Positions 44,345 to 56,504 of a stretch of DNA of 64,000 nt are shown in pieces (the stretch's first letter is position 1; each line of letters begins with the position of its first letter). The translations under genes were made by a program, and so were the position numbers. This stretch comes from Diphasiastrum complanatum (taxonomy: Eukaryota; Streptophyta; Lycopodiopsida; Lycopodiales; Lycopodiaceae). The notes beneath the pieces are model-generated. The model was not told where the DNA came from. It ran no database searches and worked only from the letters and a program-made list of their open reading frames with translations. The stretch covers positions 15,061,624 through 15,125,623 of the forward strand of contig CM055114.1 in assembly GCA_029204225.1 (NCBI GenBank), given 5' to 3'.

Positions 44345-44727
44345 GTGTAGCGCAGGCATCCCAAAGGGAGCCGGGAACCATGACTTAGCTTCCCAGCCTT
44401 CAACTCTTGCCATCCAAACCCACTTGACATACAAGCACCAACTCGCCAACAACGATCAGACTTAACCAACTTGAAGTTCCGAAAACCAACATTGACATCC
44501 AACCTGGCGCCATGCCAGATCGGGGGTCCCGATGTGGGTGACTTCCCTCCAAGCAAGCCGCCCGACATACATCAAACTTAACCAACTCGAAGCTTCGTTA
44601 CAAACGAGTAACATCCAGTCCAAGCAAGCGGTCTGACTTACATCAGACTTAACCAACTGAAAGCTTCGTCACGAGCGCTAGAAGCCAACCTGGCGCCACG
44701 CCAAACTGGACAGCCATAAACAGGTAA
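44345..44727 (-). repeat. Family B LTR, part 1 (interrupted)
   Basis: From TGTAGCGCAGGC to AACAGGTAAC, then lost to a deletion at the left junction of the inserted chromovirus. The rest of this LTR resumes at 49585. Together they form the 3' LTR of the minus-oriented family B element that continues at 50056. Confidence 0.85.
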
Positions 44728-45555
44728 CTCTAAGGGGTGACACTCCCTAAGGTCCCAGAGCAAGTTAGAACGTCAAGGACTGAGCCTCCGACCTGTGGTG
44801 AGCCAGTCAAGTAGTCACAAGTCATGAGCTAGCTCTAGAGCTCGAGTCATGGCCTAGTCAGGAAGCAAGTTGATTCTGCCACCGGAACGGCTCCCGGGAC
44901 CCATGTCCGGGAGCCAGACTGATTCTGCCAGGCTTGCCAGGCTTAATCAGCAAAATAAAAACTAAGTCCCAAAAAGCGTGCTTTACCAGAAAGCACTATG
45001 TTTCAGAACAGAGGGGGTGCGCCGAATCACAGCAAAACTATAGGGGGAGTCCGGCAGACAGAAACTTGGGCAGCTCAACCAGCGTCAGGAATCCAGTCGC
45101 CAGGTCTCAGCTCCCTCTACCAGCACGAGCCAGGCACAATGCCCAACACGTGTTGGTGGCCCCGAGACCGGTCAGTCTATGTATGAATGTAACCTCTTCC
45201 AAATCTAATAAAGTTGATCCTTGGGGATGATTACCATTTCGGTTTCGCCTCCGGGACTGGTCCAAGTGAAAGGACCCTTACTACAACCTTTTTGCGTCGC
45301 TGGCGCCTAAGGGTCCCTGTCATCGACATAGGGCTTGCCGCTATGCCAATCGGTCAGTCTGGCAACCACTATGCCTTGGGTTTCATGTGTGGCTTGTCTT
45401 TGCCTTTGGTTACCTTTTGGGGACGGATTCTGAGTTGGCTTTCGGGTTGGTTGGGATTCCATTTCTTAAGTCTGAATGGTTAAGCTTGTTACATTTCTGA
45501 GTTGGCTTTTACGTAAGTGCATGATGGATAAATGTTAGACTTAAGCGCGTGTTGG
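44728..45555 (+). repeat. Family A 5' LTR, both ends truncated
   Basis: Begins at ACTCTAAGGGGTGACACTCC (position about 48 of the full LTR) and ends at GCGCGTGTTGG, about 45 bp short of the normal CAACA end, so the primer binding site that should follow is gone too. AATAAA lies near 45206. The joint to leader sequence (AGATAAATGCTAATTCTG) is another deletion junction. Confidence 0.85.
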
Positions 45556-45865
45556 AGATAAATGCTAATTCTGTGATAGATTTGTGTGGGCGCGGCTAGG
45601 CAAAGATCCTACGTCCGGTCTCAAGGGGAATGTGACTTGAGAGGGATCCTCTGTTTAGATTTGGTTGGTATGTTCGTTTGTGGTGTGCTTGCCTGGACCT
45701 GAATTATCCCTGACTACTTGTTTTGATCCAGGTGATCTGATCTAGTTGGGAGTTGTGAGAGGAGCTTACATTTATGAGTGGACGACGCACAAGTATGGAA
45801 AGGAACTTCCATGGGGCAACCCCCAAGATTGGTTCAAGATTGTTATTCTTATCAGGAAAGATCGC
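45556..45865 (+). other. Chromovirus leader
   Basis: GCTAATTCTGTGATAGATTT onward matches 22655-22894. Relative to that copy it has about 50 extra bases (45694-45743) and about 18 extra bases near 45800. It resembles family B leader at 42450-42520 (GATTCCGTGATCGATTTGTA). It ends at GGGAGGAA, directly followed by protease sequence, so gag is deleted at the same leader point as in the 22895 copy. Confidence 0.75.
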
Positions 45866-46049
45866 AGGGAGGAAGTCAGATTTCATGATCGACTCCGGAG
45901 CTTCACATAATTATATCTCAAGGAGCGTAGTGGAACAATTCAGCTTGCCGACCAGGAATGTTACATCTACTCTCAAGGTAGAAACAGCGAAGGGAGCACT
46001 AGATGCAGACAAAGCGACATTGAACATCCCAGTGCAGATTGGAAGATGA
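45774..46049 (+). pseudogene. Chromovirus aspartic protease
   Basis: The frame starts in leader sequence and enters the protease at KSDFMIDSGASHNYISRSVV (residues about 36-55). IDSGAS is the chromovirus form of the retroviral D-S/T-G active site that cleaves the Gag-Pol polyprotein. It continues EQFSLPTRNVTSTLKVETAK and is stopped by TGA at 46047-46049, in a context (IGR then KAKLSF) that reads on in the next frame segment. The first 35 residues are not Gag but translated leader. Confidence 0.85.
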
Positions 46050-47468
46050 AAGGCTAAACTTAGCTTTGTGATTTTAGAGATGGATGCCTTCGATGTGATT
46101 TTGGGCCGCCCTTGGTTAAATGAACACTGTATTGTAGTTTTGGGTAGGAGCTCAAACTTGGTCCTCTTGGATTATAAGGGACAAATCTGCGTGACAAAAG
46201 CCTTGCCCGGAGGAAATGCTAAGGATACCGATATTGAACAAAATCTGGTTGCAGCATTAGCGATGAAAAGAATGGCGAAAGAGAAAAGGTCAAAGTGCTT
46301 TCTTTGCATCTGCCGAGAAGTCCTAGAAGGGAAAAGCGTGCGACAAGAAAACTTGCCAAAAGAAGTGGCAGATCTGTTAGAAGAATTTAGCGATGTGTTC
46401 CCGGAGGAACTCCCAGCTAAGCTACCTCCTCGAAGACCAGTGGACCATAAAATTGAGTTGGTACCAGGAACAGAGCCAACTTCACGAGCACCCTACAGAA
46501 TGTCACAAGAAGAGTTGGCGGAACTGAAACAACAACTTGGTGAATTGATAGACAAAGGTTTTATTAGACCTAGCGCTTCACCTTTTGGAGCCCCAGTGTT
46601 GTTCGTGGAAAAGGTGGACAAAACTCTTTGAATGTGTGTGGATTATCGCATGCTTAACAAGAGTACCATCAAGAACAAGTACCCCATGCCTAGAATTGAT
46701 GACCTATTCGACCAACTCAAACATGCCAAATACTTTAGCCGAATAGATCTCAGATCTGGATATCATCAAATTCGAATAGCTAAAGGTGATGAGCACAAAA
46801 CGACGTTTCGGACGCGGTACGAGAGTCACGAGTTCTTGGTGATGCCATTCGGTCTAACAAACGCACCAGCCACTTTTTGCACGTTGATGAACAATATATT
46901 TCAAGACTGCCTGGATGAATTTGTCATTGTGTACATTGATGACATATTAGTATTTAGCCGGAACCTTAAAGATCACATTCAACATTTAAGGACAGTTCTC
47001 CAACGATTGAGGAGGAACTGCTTGTTCGCGAAAAGAGAGAAATGTGAGTTTGTGGTGGAGGAAGTTGACTTCCTTGGACATGTTATAGGCCACGGACGGA
47101 TTCGAATGGATCCTAAGAAGATCAAGGCTATCTTGGATTGGCTAGCACCTAAAACTGTTCATGGCATCAAATCCTTTGTGGGCTTATGTAACTTTTACAG
47201 GAGATTCATTGAGGCATTTAGCAAAATTGTGGCACCATTGTTGGAGCAGACCAAGACTCATCTGAAGATGACATGGACACCGGAATGTGAAGCAGCGTTC
47301 CAAGAACTAAAACGACGGATCACTCAAGAACCCATCCTTGCCTTACCGGACTTTAGCAAACCTTTTGAAATACATACAGATGCGTCGAACTTTGCTATTG
47401 GGGCCGTGCTGATGCAAGACGGAAAACCTGTTGCATATTTTTCAAAGAAATTGAGTGACGTAGAGTGA
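46050..47468 (+). pseudogene. Chromovirus protease end and reverse transcriptase
   Basis: 46050-46631: DAFDVILGRPWLNEHCIV (protease C-terminal part), then EFSDVFPEELPAKLPPRRPV and GFIRPSASPFGAPVLFVEK (RT start), ended by TGA at 46629-46631. 46632-47468 continues in the same frame: [33 protein letters not shown] (first catalytic Asp, residue 39 of this segment), [15 protein letters not shown] and [14 protein letters not shown] (YIDD box at 101-104), then the connection domain and the RNase H start [20 protein letters not shown] at 47466-47468 replaces CGA (compare ERRW at 25270). The catalytic residues are intact, so decay is recent. Confidence 0.93.
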
Positions 47469-48005
47469 CGATGGCCAACTCATGAAAAAGAAATGGTCGC
47501 AGTAGTTCAAGCAGTGGAGCATTGGAGACATTATGTGGCAGAAAAATCCTTTAAGGCGTTCACTGATAATGTATCACTCAAGTACTTCTCATCCCAAGGT
47601 ATGCTCACGCCAAAGCAAATGCGATGGCAAAACTCTCTCTCAAAATTCAATGTAGACATTTTACACACGGCGGGAAAGAACAATGTGGTGGCGGACGCAC
47701 TAAGTAGACAGGAACACTTGATGGCAACAGTGACAACTCAGGTTACTGACCTACTCCAAGAAATCAGGGAGAATTATGGTGTAGATGCGTTCGCGAAGGA
47801 CTTAATGATCGAATTCCAGCTGGGAAAGCCTCATAAACATTTCACTTGGAAAGATCAGAAGGCATTTTTAGAGCAGTCACAAAGGAGTATGGCAGCTGAC
47901 GTAAACCCACATCGACGAGAACTGGAATTTGAGGAAGGTGATCAAGTATGGCTGAACACAAAGAACATTGCGTTACCAAAAGATTTTTCTCATAAGTTCG
48001 CTTGA
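47469..48005 (+). pseudogene. RNase H fused in frame to integrase C-terminal domain (core deleted)
   Basis: RNase H continues (HEKEMVAVVQAVEHWRHYVA, FTDNVSLKYF, LHTAGKNNVVADALSR) and the linker reaches FQLGKPHKHFTWKDQ. The very next residues, KAFLEQSQRSMAADVNPHRR, belong to the region behind the integrase core. About 830 bp (HHCC zinc finger and DDE core, present at 23118-23950) are missing without loss of frame (junction 47858/47859). The frame continues EFEEGDQVWLNTKN and ends at TGA 48003-48005, where the 24093 copy has CGA (Arg). Confidence 0.92.
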
Positions 48006-48425
48006 CCTTATGCGGGACCATATTATGTCACCAAGAAGATCAACCCAGTGGCTTACCGATTAGCGCTGCCATCCAGCTTGGATATACACAATGTGTTTCA
48101 TATCTCATTACTCAAACGGTACAAACCAGATGAGCGATTTGATCGGCAACACGAACTCCGTCACCCACCAACGACACTTGATGATACAAAGAGGCAGCTT
48201 GTACCAGAACAAATATTGACACATAGAAAGCGAACTGGCGTTCAACGTGAATATCTAGTGAAGTGGCTACAGGCTCCACTTATTGAGGCTTCTTGGGAGT
48301 ACGAAGACAAACTTAAGGAGGGAGCCCCTGAAGTACTAGCAGATTATCTGCAGAAGAACCAACGCAATAGCCGTTTTCCCAGATCGGCACACAAAGCACT
48401 ACCTGGCGGCATGCCTCCTACATAA
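48006..48425 (+). pseudogene. Integrase C-terminal domain and chromodomain
   Basis: PYAGPYYVTKKINPVAYRLA, LPSSLDIHNVFHISLLKRYK (the conserved GPf.i...i...aYrL.LP...iHnVFHvS.Lk module), then VPEQILTHRKRTGVQREYLV, KWLQAPLIEASWEYEDKL, a chromodomain with the aromatic/Trp pattern that targets chromoviruses to histone-marked chromatin. The true stop is TAA after GGMPPT at 48423-48425. This is the only complete pol C-terminus in the window. Confidence 0.9.
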
Positions 48426-48666
48426 ACATTCACGGCCATTCTGAAGTTCAAGGAACTTTCCGGTATTTTTCTTAAGTTTGCCAATAAATCACTTGCAGCT
48501 TTACACAGGTTTTACGTAAGTGAACTTTATCTACACTTTTCCTGTGCTACTGCCAATGTATTTTGTAATTCAAAGTTGTTAAGGCCGGTGAATTAAGCCC
48601 GTGCCATACGTCCTAGGTCTAGTTTGGCCCTGATGAGGACATCAGCTTTTTCAAACGACGGGAGGA
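48426..48666 (+). other. Chromovirus 3' untranslated region and polypurine tract
   Basis: 240 bp between the pol stop and the LTR. It ends GATGAGGACATCAGCTTTTT and then AAACGACGGGAGGA (48653-48666), the polypurine tract. Family B ends the same way (GATGAGGACATCA...GGTGGGGTGGA at 44258-44291), another segment shared by the two families. Confidence 0.8.
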
Positions 48667-49584
48667 TGTTGTAAAGCTGACTCAGGTGCACCCAGCGTGC
48701 CCTGTAAGACTCTAAGGGGTGACACTCCCTAAGGTCCCAGAGCAAGTTAGAACGTCAAGGACTGAGCCTCCAACCTGTGGTGAGCCAGTCAAGTAGTCAC
48801 AAGTCATTAGCTAGCTCTGGAGCTCAAGTCATGGCCTAGTCAGGAAGCAAGTTGATTCTGCCACCGGAACGGCTCCCGGGACCCATGTCCGGGAGCCAGA
48901 CTGATTCTGCCAGGCTTGCCAGGCTTAATCAGCAAAATAAAAACTAAGTCCCAAAAAGCGTGCTTTACCAGAAAGCACTATGTTTCAGAACAAAGGGGGT
49001 GCGCCAAATCACAGCAAAACTATAGGGGGAGTCCGGCAGACAGAAACTTGGGCAGCTCAACCAGCGCCAGGAATCCAGTCGCCAGGTCTCAGCTCCCTCT
49101 ACCAGCACGAGCCAGGCACAATGCCCAGCACGTGTTGGTGGCCCCGAAACCGGTCAGTCTATGTATGAATGTAACCTCTTCCAAATCTAATAAAGTTGAT
49201 CCTTGGGGATGATTACCATTTCGGTTTCGCCTCCGGGATTGGTCAAGGTGGAAGGACCCTTACTACAACCTTTTTGCGTCGCTGGCGCCTAAGGGTCCTT
49301 GTCATCGACATGGCGCTTGCCGCTATGCCAATGGGTCAGTTTGGTGACCACTATGCCTTGGGTTTCATGTGTGGCTTGTCTTTGCCTTTGGTTTCCTTTT
49401 GGGGACGGATTCTGAGTTGGCTTTCGGGTTGGTTGGAATTCCAGTTTTCTTAAGTCTGAATGGTTAAGCTTGTTACGTTTCTGAGTTGGCTTTTACGTAA
49501 GTGCATGATGGATGAATGTTAGACTTAAGCGCGTGTTGGGAAAACCGCTCAAGTCCCAGCGCCCTTTGAGGCGCCGGCGCAACA
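48667..49584 (+). repeat. Family A 3' LTR, full length
   Basis: 918 bp from TGTTGTAAAGCTGACTCAGG to GGCGCCGGCGCAACA. Core ACTATAGGGGGAGTCC near 49018, AATAAA at 49189-49194. Frames within it (for example 48916-49212) recur in every copy of the LTR and are shadows. Confidence 0.92.
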
Positions 49585-50055
49585 GTGACCGACCCTAGTC
49601 TCCGGGGCGCTAGCATGCCAAGGCGAGAGCCATGACAACATTCCAGCAAGGGAGGCTGAGACTTGGTTGTAGCTTGTCCTGAGTCGCAACCCGCACTCCC
49701 CCTATAGTATTGGTGTGATTCGGCACCCCCCTCATACCAAGCACTCTACCCAAGCTCGTAAAGCACATTTTTCTCTCTCTAGGATTTTCTCTTTCTAGAA
49801 AGTCATTTTCTCTCTCTAGATTTTATTGATCCCTAGGCTTCCTTTAATCATGCCTAGATCGTGTGAGGTGATTGCACATCGATCTGAGCTCTCTGGACTC
49901 CGCTAGAACCGATCAAAGATTTTCAGCCATAGGAACTTGGCGCCGGCTGGATTCTGGTCACAGTGGCGTCGGGAGCAGCAGGGGCGCTGCTGGCGCCGGG
50001 GAGATAGCTGGCGCCGATGGCGCCGGAAGTAAAGCTTGTAAAGGTAGATTTACAA
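49585..50055 (-). repeat. Family B LTR, part 2
   Basis: Resumes at GTGACCGACCCTAGTC and runs to TAGATTTACAACA. On the far side the polypurine tract of the minus-oriented element follows (TCCACCCCACCTTTATAAAA). With 44345-44727 it makes one family B 3' LTR split by the chromovirus, apart from bases lost at the left junction. Confidence 0.88.
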
Positions 50056-51966
50056 CATCCACCCCACCTTTATAAAATCTGATGTCCTCATCAGATGTCA
50101 GATTAAAGTAAAGGTGTCTCCCAATTAAAATAACTATACATTTAAGCTACTTGGCACGGTACTCAATTTACGGGCCACTTTTTATTAACATTGAAGCTGG
50201 CACACCACAAGTCGGAGGCTCAGCTCTTTGTACTGGCCTTTCTTTGAAATGTTCGCCCCTGTCGCTTCTGACTTTCGACTTTGGAACTTTTTTGAGCTCA
50301 TGATTTGTCCTTGATGCACTTTGTGTTGAGCTCCTTGAGCTCCAGATTTGTTCAGTTCCACACAGGTATCAAGGCTCCCTGAGCCGAAGGATTTATCGTT
50401 TGATTGCCCACTTTATGGTCCACTCCGTGCCTTGTTGCTTCTGCACCTTGATTTCTCTCCTTGTCCCAGCCTGATATTGATACTTTTTCATCTTGGCTCT
50501 TTAAGGTAGGCAAAGATTGAGTACTCCGCAATGCACCTCTCACTTAGCTTGAAGTAGCTCTTTGAATAAGCCCAAATGTAACCATTGACCTCGTGGAAAG
50601 CCAAAGGGTCGCACCAGTTTGATCCGCATCCGAACTATCTCTTCGCGTTTGTTTGAAGCACCATGTCCGTCGCGCAAAACTTGACTTTCACAATTCCATC
50701 ACTGGTTAGTTGCCTCACAGTCAAAACAAGAAGTGTACATCGAGCTTGGCTTCTCTTTGAATCAGACACATGCACCCAGAGTTTGCACTAGTCCGATCTC
50801 AACGCGAACTGTCCCTTAGCGTCTGTTCGAAATACCAAGTCTCTCATGCAAGACTCAACTTTCACAGTTCCTTCATTGATCAGCTGCTTTACACGTAACA
50901 CAAGCCAACGTACTCATATGTTTCCTCATCATTGCTGGTCCAGAGAAAGCCTATAACAAATTTTCTTTTCCACAACAAAAACTTGTCAACTTATTAGGTC
51001 CAAAGTTCGCCAGTCTCCTCGTGTGAGTATGGCTAGGTCACCTTGAATTTGCCCCCATTTTGATCAACTTTCATTCAAAATTTGCCCCAAGAGAGAGGTG
51101 TGTGTGATAGTTCCCCTCCACTTGTAAAATCAGCTGATCGGACTTAGAGTAGAGTTCTTCGGACAAAAAGCGTTTCCAACACTTTGCTTCCCATCTGCTA
51201 GGATTATGGCTCGATCCAACTTGTTGCCAATCTCTGAAGAGGATCCTAGTCTTTTCCCCTTTGAGGAAAAACCCAACTGATACCGCCCATGCTCAGTGAG
51301 TTTCAGTGCCGAAGGTGGCCGTCCCAAAATGAAGACCAACTGCTCCATAGAAGATCTCCCCTGAAATTGCCCTTTCCAACTTTTGACTTCCTGCTTGCGT
51401 CTGGTGGGCGTTGTCGCAAATGAAACTAATCCGAGAAACAAGCTAGCCATCCATCCTTTGCAAACATTGAGTCGTTTCGTTGTCGTTCACGTGTGAGTAC
51501 TTGAACTGCAAATCCGCCCCACAGATTCTGTAGTCCTCTTTGTTTGATGGTATCAGCCTTCAAAAGAAAAGGTTCCTTCTCGAGCCATCAGCTCCTTGTA
51601 TCACAAGCAATCATGCAAACCAGGCAAAGCACGAGTACTAAGACTCACCACGAATACATATAAGTAAGACACTCAGGCAGGTTTACTAACAAGTAACAAA
51701 GACAAGGTCCCCCTTTGAGATGGTCCTGCCAACGGACCTTTGCCTGGCCGCGCCCATACAAATCGATCACAGAATCAGCCCACATAGGACACCCCTCCAA
51801 CCATCCGTGCTTTCACCATTAAGCAGCACATTGCCTCAGTCACGCCCCACCACTTTTTGGTCAATAGCCCTTATAGTTAAACGATCGGCAGCTATCCCGC
51901 CCCGGCAGCTAACCACCCGTGCTTTACACCCGAATTCGAGGCATCTCTGTATCAATGGTTAACCCA
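50056..51966 (-). repeat. Family B internal region, minus orientation
   Basis: From the polypurine tract to the leader, with a single copy of the 250-bp unit (51275-51530) and the first stem-loop motifs at 51807 and 51918. It breaks off at ATCAATGGTTAACCCAT, so primer site and 5' LTR are lost. It meets duplication block A directly. Confidence 0.85.
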
Positions 51967-51984
51967 TAAAAAGTTAATGTGTTG

Positions 51985-53130
51985 CTTGATCGACTGTTCA
52001 GGCACATCCTCGGATCGTGCAAGGGGGATACATGGATGGGTCACTTAATTCAGCTTGGTGTCTTGCAATGCAAATTAGGGTGTTGTACCTATTTTCATAA
52101 TTTGTCCCCAAAACAGCTATCCTCCTCCCAATAACATTAGTGACATACTACATCCTTGCCACATTCTCAAGGTCATCCCTCCAAACTTTCAAGTCAAAGG
52201 ATGCACTCTCAAGCTTTTTTTGAGAAATGTATTGAGCACATGTAGAAATGAAGGTCTGTATGGTGCTCATTGGGTGTCCCATATAAAGGCAGGCCTCAAG
52301 GTCTCTCATCTGGAAAGACCATACCTACTATGTAACTGCCTCAAGCACTTTGTGGATAGCTCACGCTGACCATCAAGCAAGAGGTGATAGCCCTTATATC
52401 AGCAACAGATATATGAGAATTTGGTGGTCCAATCGGCTCTCGAGGCCAAAATGCAATAGTTCATCCAACCCTCCTAAACATTACCATGTTGAAAGATGAA
52501 AACATGGTTGTAATTTGCGGTAAGAAATACAATGACTTTTGACGACTTCTCATAGTTCGTGCCATGGAGAATCAAAATTCAATTCGACTCACAATTTTCT
52601 ATCAGTGTTAGAGGCATAGCTGCCTTGTTATGTTCTCGTGATGTAATAAGCACGAATTTTAGAGTTTCGTTTCTAAATATTTACAAATACCTTAACATTT
52701 TTTGATGCTTTTGGAGTTCTTTTCCAATCAATAATTTCAATTCTTATCTATATTAGGCAGCTTAAATATTTTTGTTTCCTTTGCAAAATTGACTTAGTGG
52801 AAGAAAGTTTACTTGCCCTATTGTTTTAAAAGCTCAACATGGAGCTCTCTACTTTCCACCTCTATGTTTGGTCCAAACACACCTAATGCAACACCCAAAT
52901 CTTCAATAACTCGTTGGTTGATTCTAGGAAAGATTTGGAAGGCCCTTAAATTATGTGAGGACTTTAATGTCTTTAGTTGATGCCTTGCAAGACTTGTGGT
53001 CATCAATTTTAGCCTTTGGAGGGGCAGTTGATGCCTCTTCTTTGTTCTTTGTTTACCACTTAGATTGTGCTTGAACAACATTGGCCAATGATGAAAAATC
53101 TATGTAAAAAAAAGGCTGGTTTTTTTAATC

Positions 53131-53224
<94 letters not shown>

Positions 53225-53800
53225 CGACCAATTAAATTTTCACTATATTGCACTACAATTTCATGTGGAAATATCAAAAGGTAAAACAAGTGTAACAAAT
53301 ATTGGAATAGGGATAAGAAAGGGAAATAAATTTTTGAAGCCAAATTCGAAAGCCCGATTTCAAATTTCAAAGTTCGCAATTCAAAATTCTGCAGGGATAG
53401 AAATAATCTCTTGTTTTATAATAATTGGAAACAAGATTGCCTCTCCCCATGACCAACAAATGGTTGTCCACCAACTAACTTTACCGACAGCTAACCATGT
53501 CAATCCAAAAATATTTCATTCTCCACCACATTTTACTCTTTTTTGAAAGATATTCGATAATTTTAGCACATTTAATATTTGAAGATATTAACGAGTAATG
53601 CTTGAAGAGATATGGATATAAGTAATAAAACGAAAAGAATTTCAAGATTTAAATGGAATTATACGACAAATGGTCTTACTTAAGAATAACTATAGTTGTT
53701 GTTATTATCTATTCATGATACTTTTAATGCTTATTCATTCTCGAATGATTATTATGCACATGAATTTGAGGGCTATCGAAAAGTCTAGAATGTTCAAGAA
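51985..53800. repeat. Inverted duplication block A, right copy
   Basis: Inverted counterpart of 1576-3510: TTGCTTGATCGACTGT at its start pairs with CAGTTGATCAAGCG at 3479, and GAGGGCTATCGAAAAGTCTAG near 53770 pairs with 1590. It extends to about 53800, where the left copy meets the LINE. It shares the frames described for the left copy, with different stops. Confidence 0.7.
53133..53220. repeat. (GA)n microsatellite
   Basis: 44 GA dinucleotides, the counterpart of the (CT)n at 2273-2327 in the inverted copy. Confidence 0.95.
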
Positions 53801-53858
53801 GTCACGTATAGAATCGGTCCTGTAAAACCTAAAAAAACCCTAAAAGATTGAAAAAAAA

Positions 53859-53861
<3 letters not shown>

Positions 53862-53936
<75 letters not shown>

Positions 53937-54149
53937 GCACGCCTCTCCTTCTCTCCCTTGCCCTTTTATACCTTTCTCTCTTTCTAGAAACTTCTCTTTC
54001 TATGAATTTCTAAAGTCACATGTTCTCTCTCTAGAAAATTTCTTAAGTCACATGTCATTTTCAAGCATTTCAAATGTCCTTCAAATAAACTTTAGGGAAA
54101 ATGTGGCCCAATCAAAAGGCAAGAAACTCGTTTTCTCCATCACGGCTGA

Positions 54150-54237
<88 letters not shown>
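53862..54237. repeat. Two (CT)n microsatellites
   Basis: CT runs at about 53862-53931 (one G interruption) and about 54153-54237, separated by pyrimidine-rich unique sequence. The 133-codon Leu/Ser frame across them is an artefact. Confidence 0.9.
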
Positions 54238-54239
<2 letters not shown>

Positions 54240-56504
54240 GCTACTATAGCTTCTAAACACTATGAAGGGCAGTTCTTTTGTTCGGCACTTTGTTGGATAT
54301 GAACTGCATCAGCCAAATATATATGCTTCTTTTAGATCGTAATTCCTTTTTATTTTATTATATTCTCCAATTCCTTAACATGTGTATCTCTTATCTACAA
54401 AATGAATGCCTTGGTTTCTAATCCACAAAATCTTTGTTTTGCAGATTGAAAATCTCAAACATAGTTTGGATGTGGTAACATCAAGTTTTTGAAGTGGAAG
54501 CTTTTTGTGAAGGAAATCGATTTGCATCTTTCTATGTCGAAAGATTGAAGCGAATATCCAAATCAAGATAGAATTAAGGGATTTCTTTGCATGCATTTTT
54601 TTATCATGCATATTCAAACTCTTTTCTTTTAAATATGGAAGTAACCTTAGATGTTTTCTCATTAGGTGAAGTTCTCCTAATAAACTCATTTATTTTCTTA
54701 GGTTGAAAAGATGTTTTTCCCATGTTGTGTGTTGTCATGTCATGTTCACTTCTTTCTTGCCTCTATTTTTTGTTCAAACTGATGAATGAATTCGTAAATC
54801 TTAATATAGACTTGGATAATCCATCTTCAAACAACTCTTGTTATGCTCTGAGGGACTCATCACACAACCCAAATGACATGCACAAACACGGCAAGAGATC
54901 ATGTTGCTTGGACACTTCCTCATGAGATAATGGAGCCACCTTATTATTCTTCATATGTGAAACAATGATGCTACTCTCACATAATCTCTAGGGAATCCCA
55001 TTCTAAGTGTCACCCTATCCCATGCATAAAATGATAACTCACTGACTCAAATGTGTAATCTCTCTCGAAAATGCTACCTCGCATGAGTGAGGATTTGTGA
55101 TCTCTCTATAACAAAAATGAACAATATGTAATGACATCGCGTCTCTTGAGTTGAGTATCAATATGCCTACCCAAAGTATGGCATCCTCCACAATGGCTAA
55201 CAATGACTCTCGCATGTGAACTTGCACAACATACATCATATTGATGCAAGCTCCACCATGATAAATTTGTCACGACACAACAACATACTTTCAACACAAT
55301 CTTACATATCTCAACAAGATAAGTGTTGGCATGGAACCACCACTAGACTCAGAACTGGGATCGTTCCACCCTATTCCTTTCCATTCCAAAAAAGCATGGA
55401 TTGAAAACTTTATTCTATAAACCTAGCTACTTATTGATTTGTTGGGTTTGGAATGGGCTCAATAGTGCTGCCTCCCTAATGGATTTGTGGTCCCTCGCCA
55501 ATAAAAGCGTGTAGCTTTTGTCGTCGTCTGTTGTTGTTGCAAATGGTGTAGTTGTGTGCCCAATACTTTGTAGGATAATTATTTATTCAGATCCCTCAAT
55601 GTCCAACCTCAAGGACCCAACAAAGCATCAAAATATGCATGACTACCTTTCATCTTTTCATTCTAAGCCAAGATTATCAATATCTACCAAAACATCATTA
55701 AGTGACATGATCGGGATCAAGCGAATGATAATTTCTTGCACATCTAACAATATCCACATCCTAGATATAAATCACAATGAGATAGAACTATAGTTGTCAT
55801 ACCTACTAAAATTAGCATGAAAATCAGATATATGACTGTAATTACAAAATACTAAAACATGTAAACATCATCATCATCTCGAAACTCCAACTCACATCTC
55901 CAATCTCCATCTAAATTTCTAGCTATATTTGGAGTAGTTGGCTAATCCACTCCAACTATGGAAAGTCTAGGCTGATACATGATTCAATAAACCAAAAATC
56001 CTCAATATAACTTATAAGAATCATGTTAAGCTAAGCAAACCATTTTAACCTAAGCATCCAAGATCAACCATGACAAAAAAGATAGAAGCATCATCAAGAT
56101 CACACACACATTGTATACTCTTGATGAATGAACACATAAAATGTACATGAATGGAGTATATATCTTTAATTGAAATTTCGGTAGCATCTCAATACATTCA
56201 CAAATGTCTTTGAACTCATGAAAATGGAATCTTTAAATGGTCGAATTCTCTAGGATGATGTGGCAATTCCAAAGCTAGTAACTCCATGTTGAATTTCTAC
56301 AACCTAGGATTTTAAAAACTCTAAACTTAGAGTTATAGAAATTTTATATTAAATTTTGAATATGAAGAGTCATAATATCCTAATCCCATCTTATCAATAT
56401 TAAAATCATTTCTACAATCCATGCAAGCTTATCTACAAGGCCCTTATCCTCACGATCTTACACACAATATGCCATGACTAGGCAACTCTATTCCACTAAG
56501 CTAG
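54238..56504. other. Unassigned AT-rich stretch
   Basis: 2.27 kb with only short frames (under 105 codons) on both strands and no recognisable motif. No LTR ends or tandem repeats noticed. Confidence 0.4.

Larger units (their letters stand above)
44728..49584 (+). mobile_element. Chromovirus (family A), most complete copy, without gag and integrase core
   Basis: 5' LTR (44728-45555, both tips missing), leader, protease, RT, RNase H, integrase C-terminal domain and chromodomain, 3' untranslated part, polypurine tract, full 3' LTR. The two LTRs differ at roughly 25 of 830 compared positions (counted by eye), so the insertion is fairly recent. It entered a family B LTR: GTGAC at 49585-49589 is its right target-site copy, while the left copy was deleted along with the first 50-odd LTR bases. 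Gag is missing, the integrase catalytic core is cleanly removed in frame, and four TGA stops interrupt pol, so the copy is non-autonomous. Confidence 0.9.

Noticed and set aside
44934-45230. Conserved frame MPGLISKIKTKSQ in several places
   Set aside because: Lies within the family A LTR across the promoter core, so it is a shadow of LTR conservation.
45694-45743. Extra leader bases in one chromovirus copy considered as an intron
   Set aside because: The segment does not begin with GT or GC at the joint, so it is an indel rather than an intron.
53848-54249. 133-codon Leu/Ser frame
   Set aside because: Runs through two CT microsatellites, with no conserved sequence between them.
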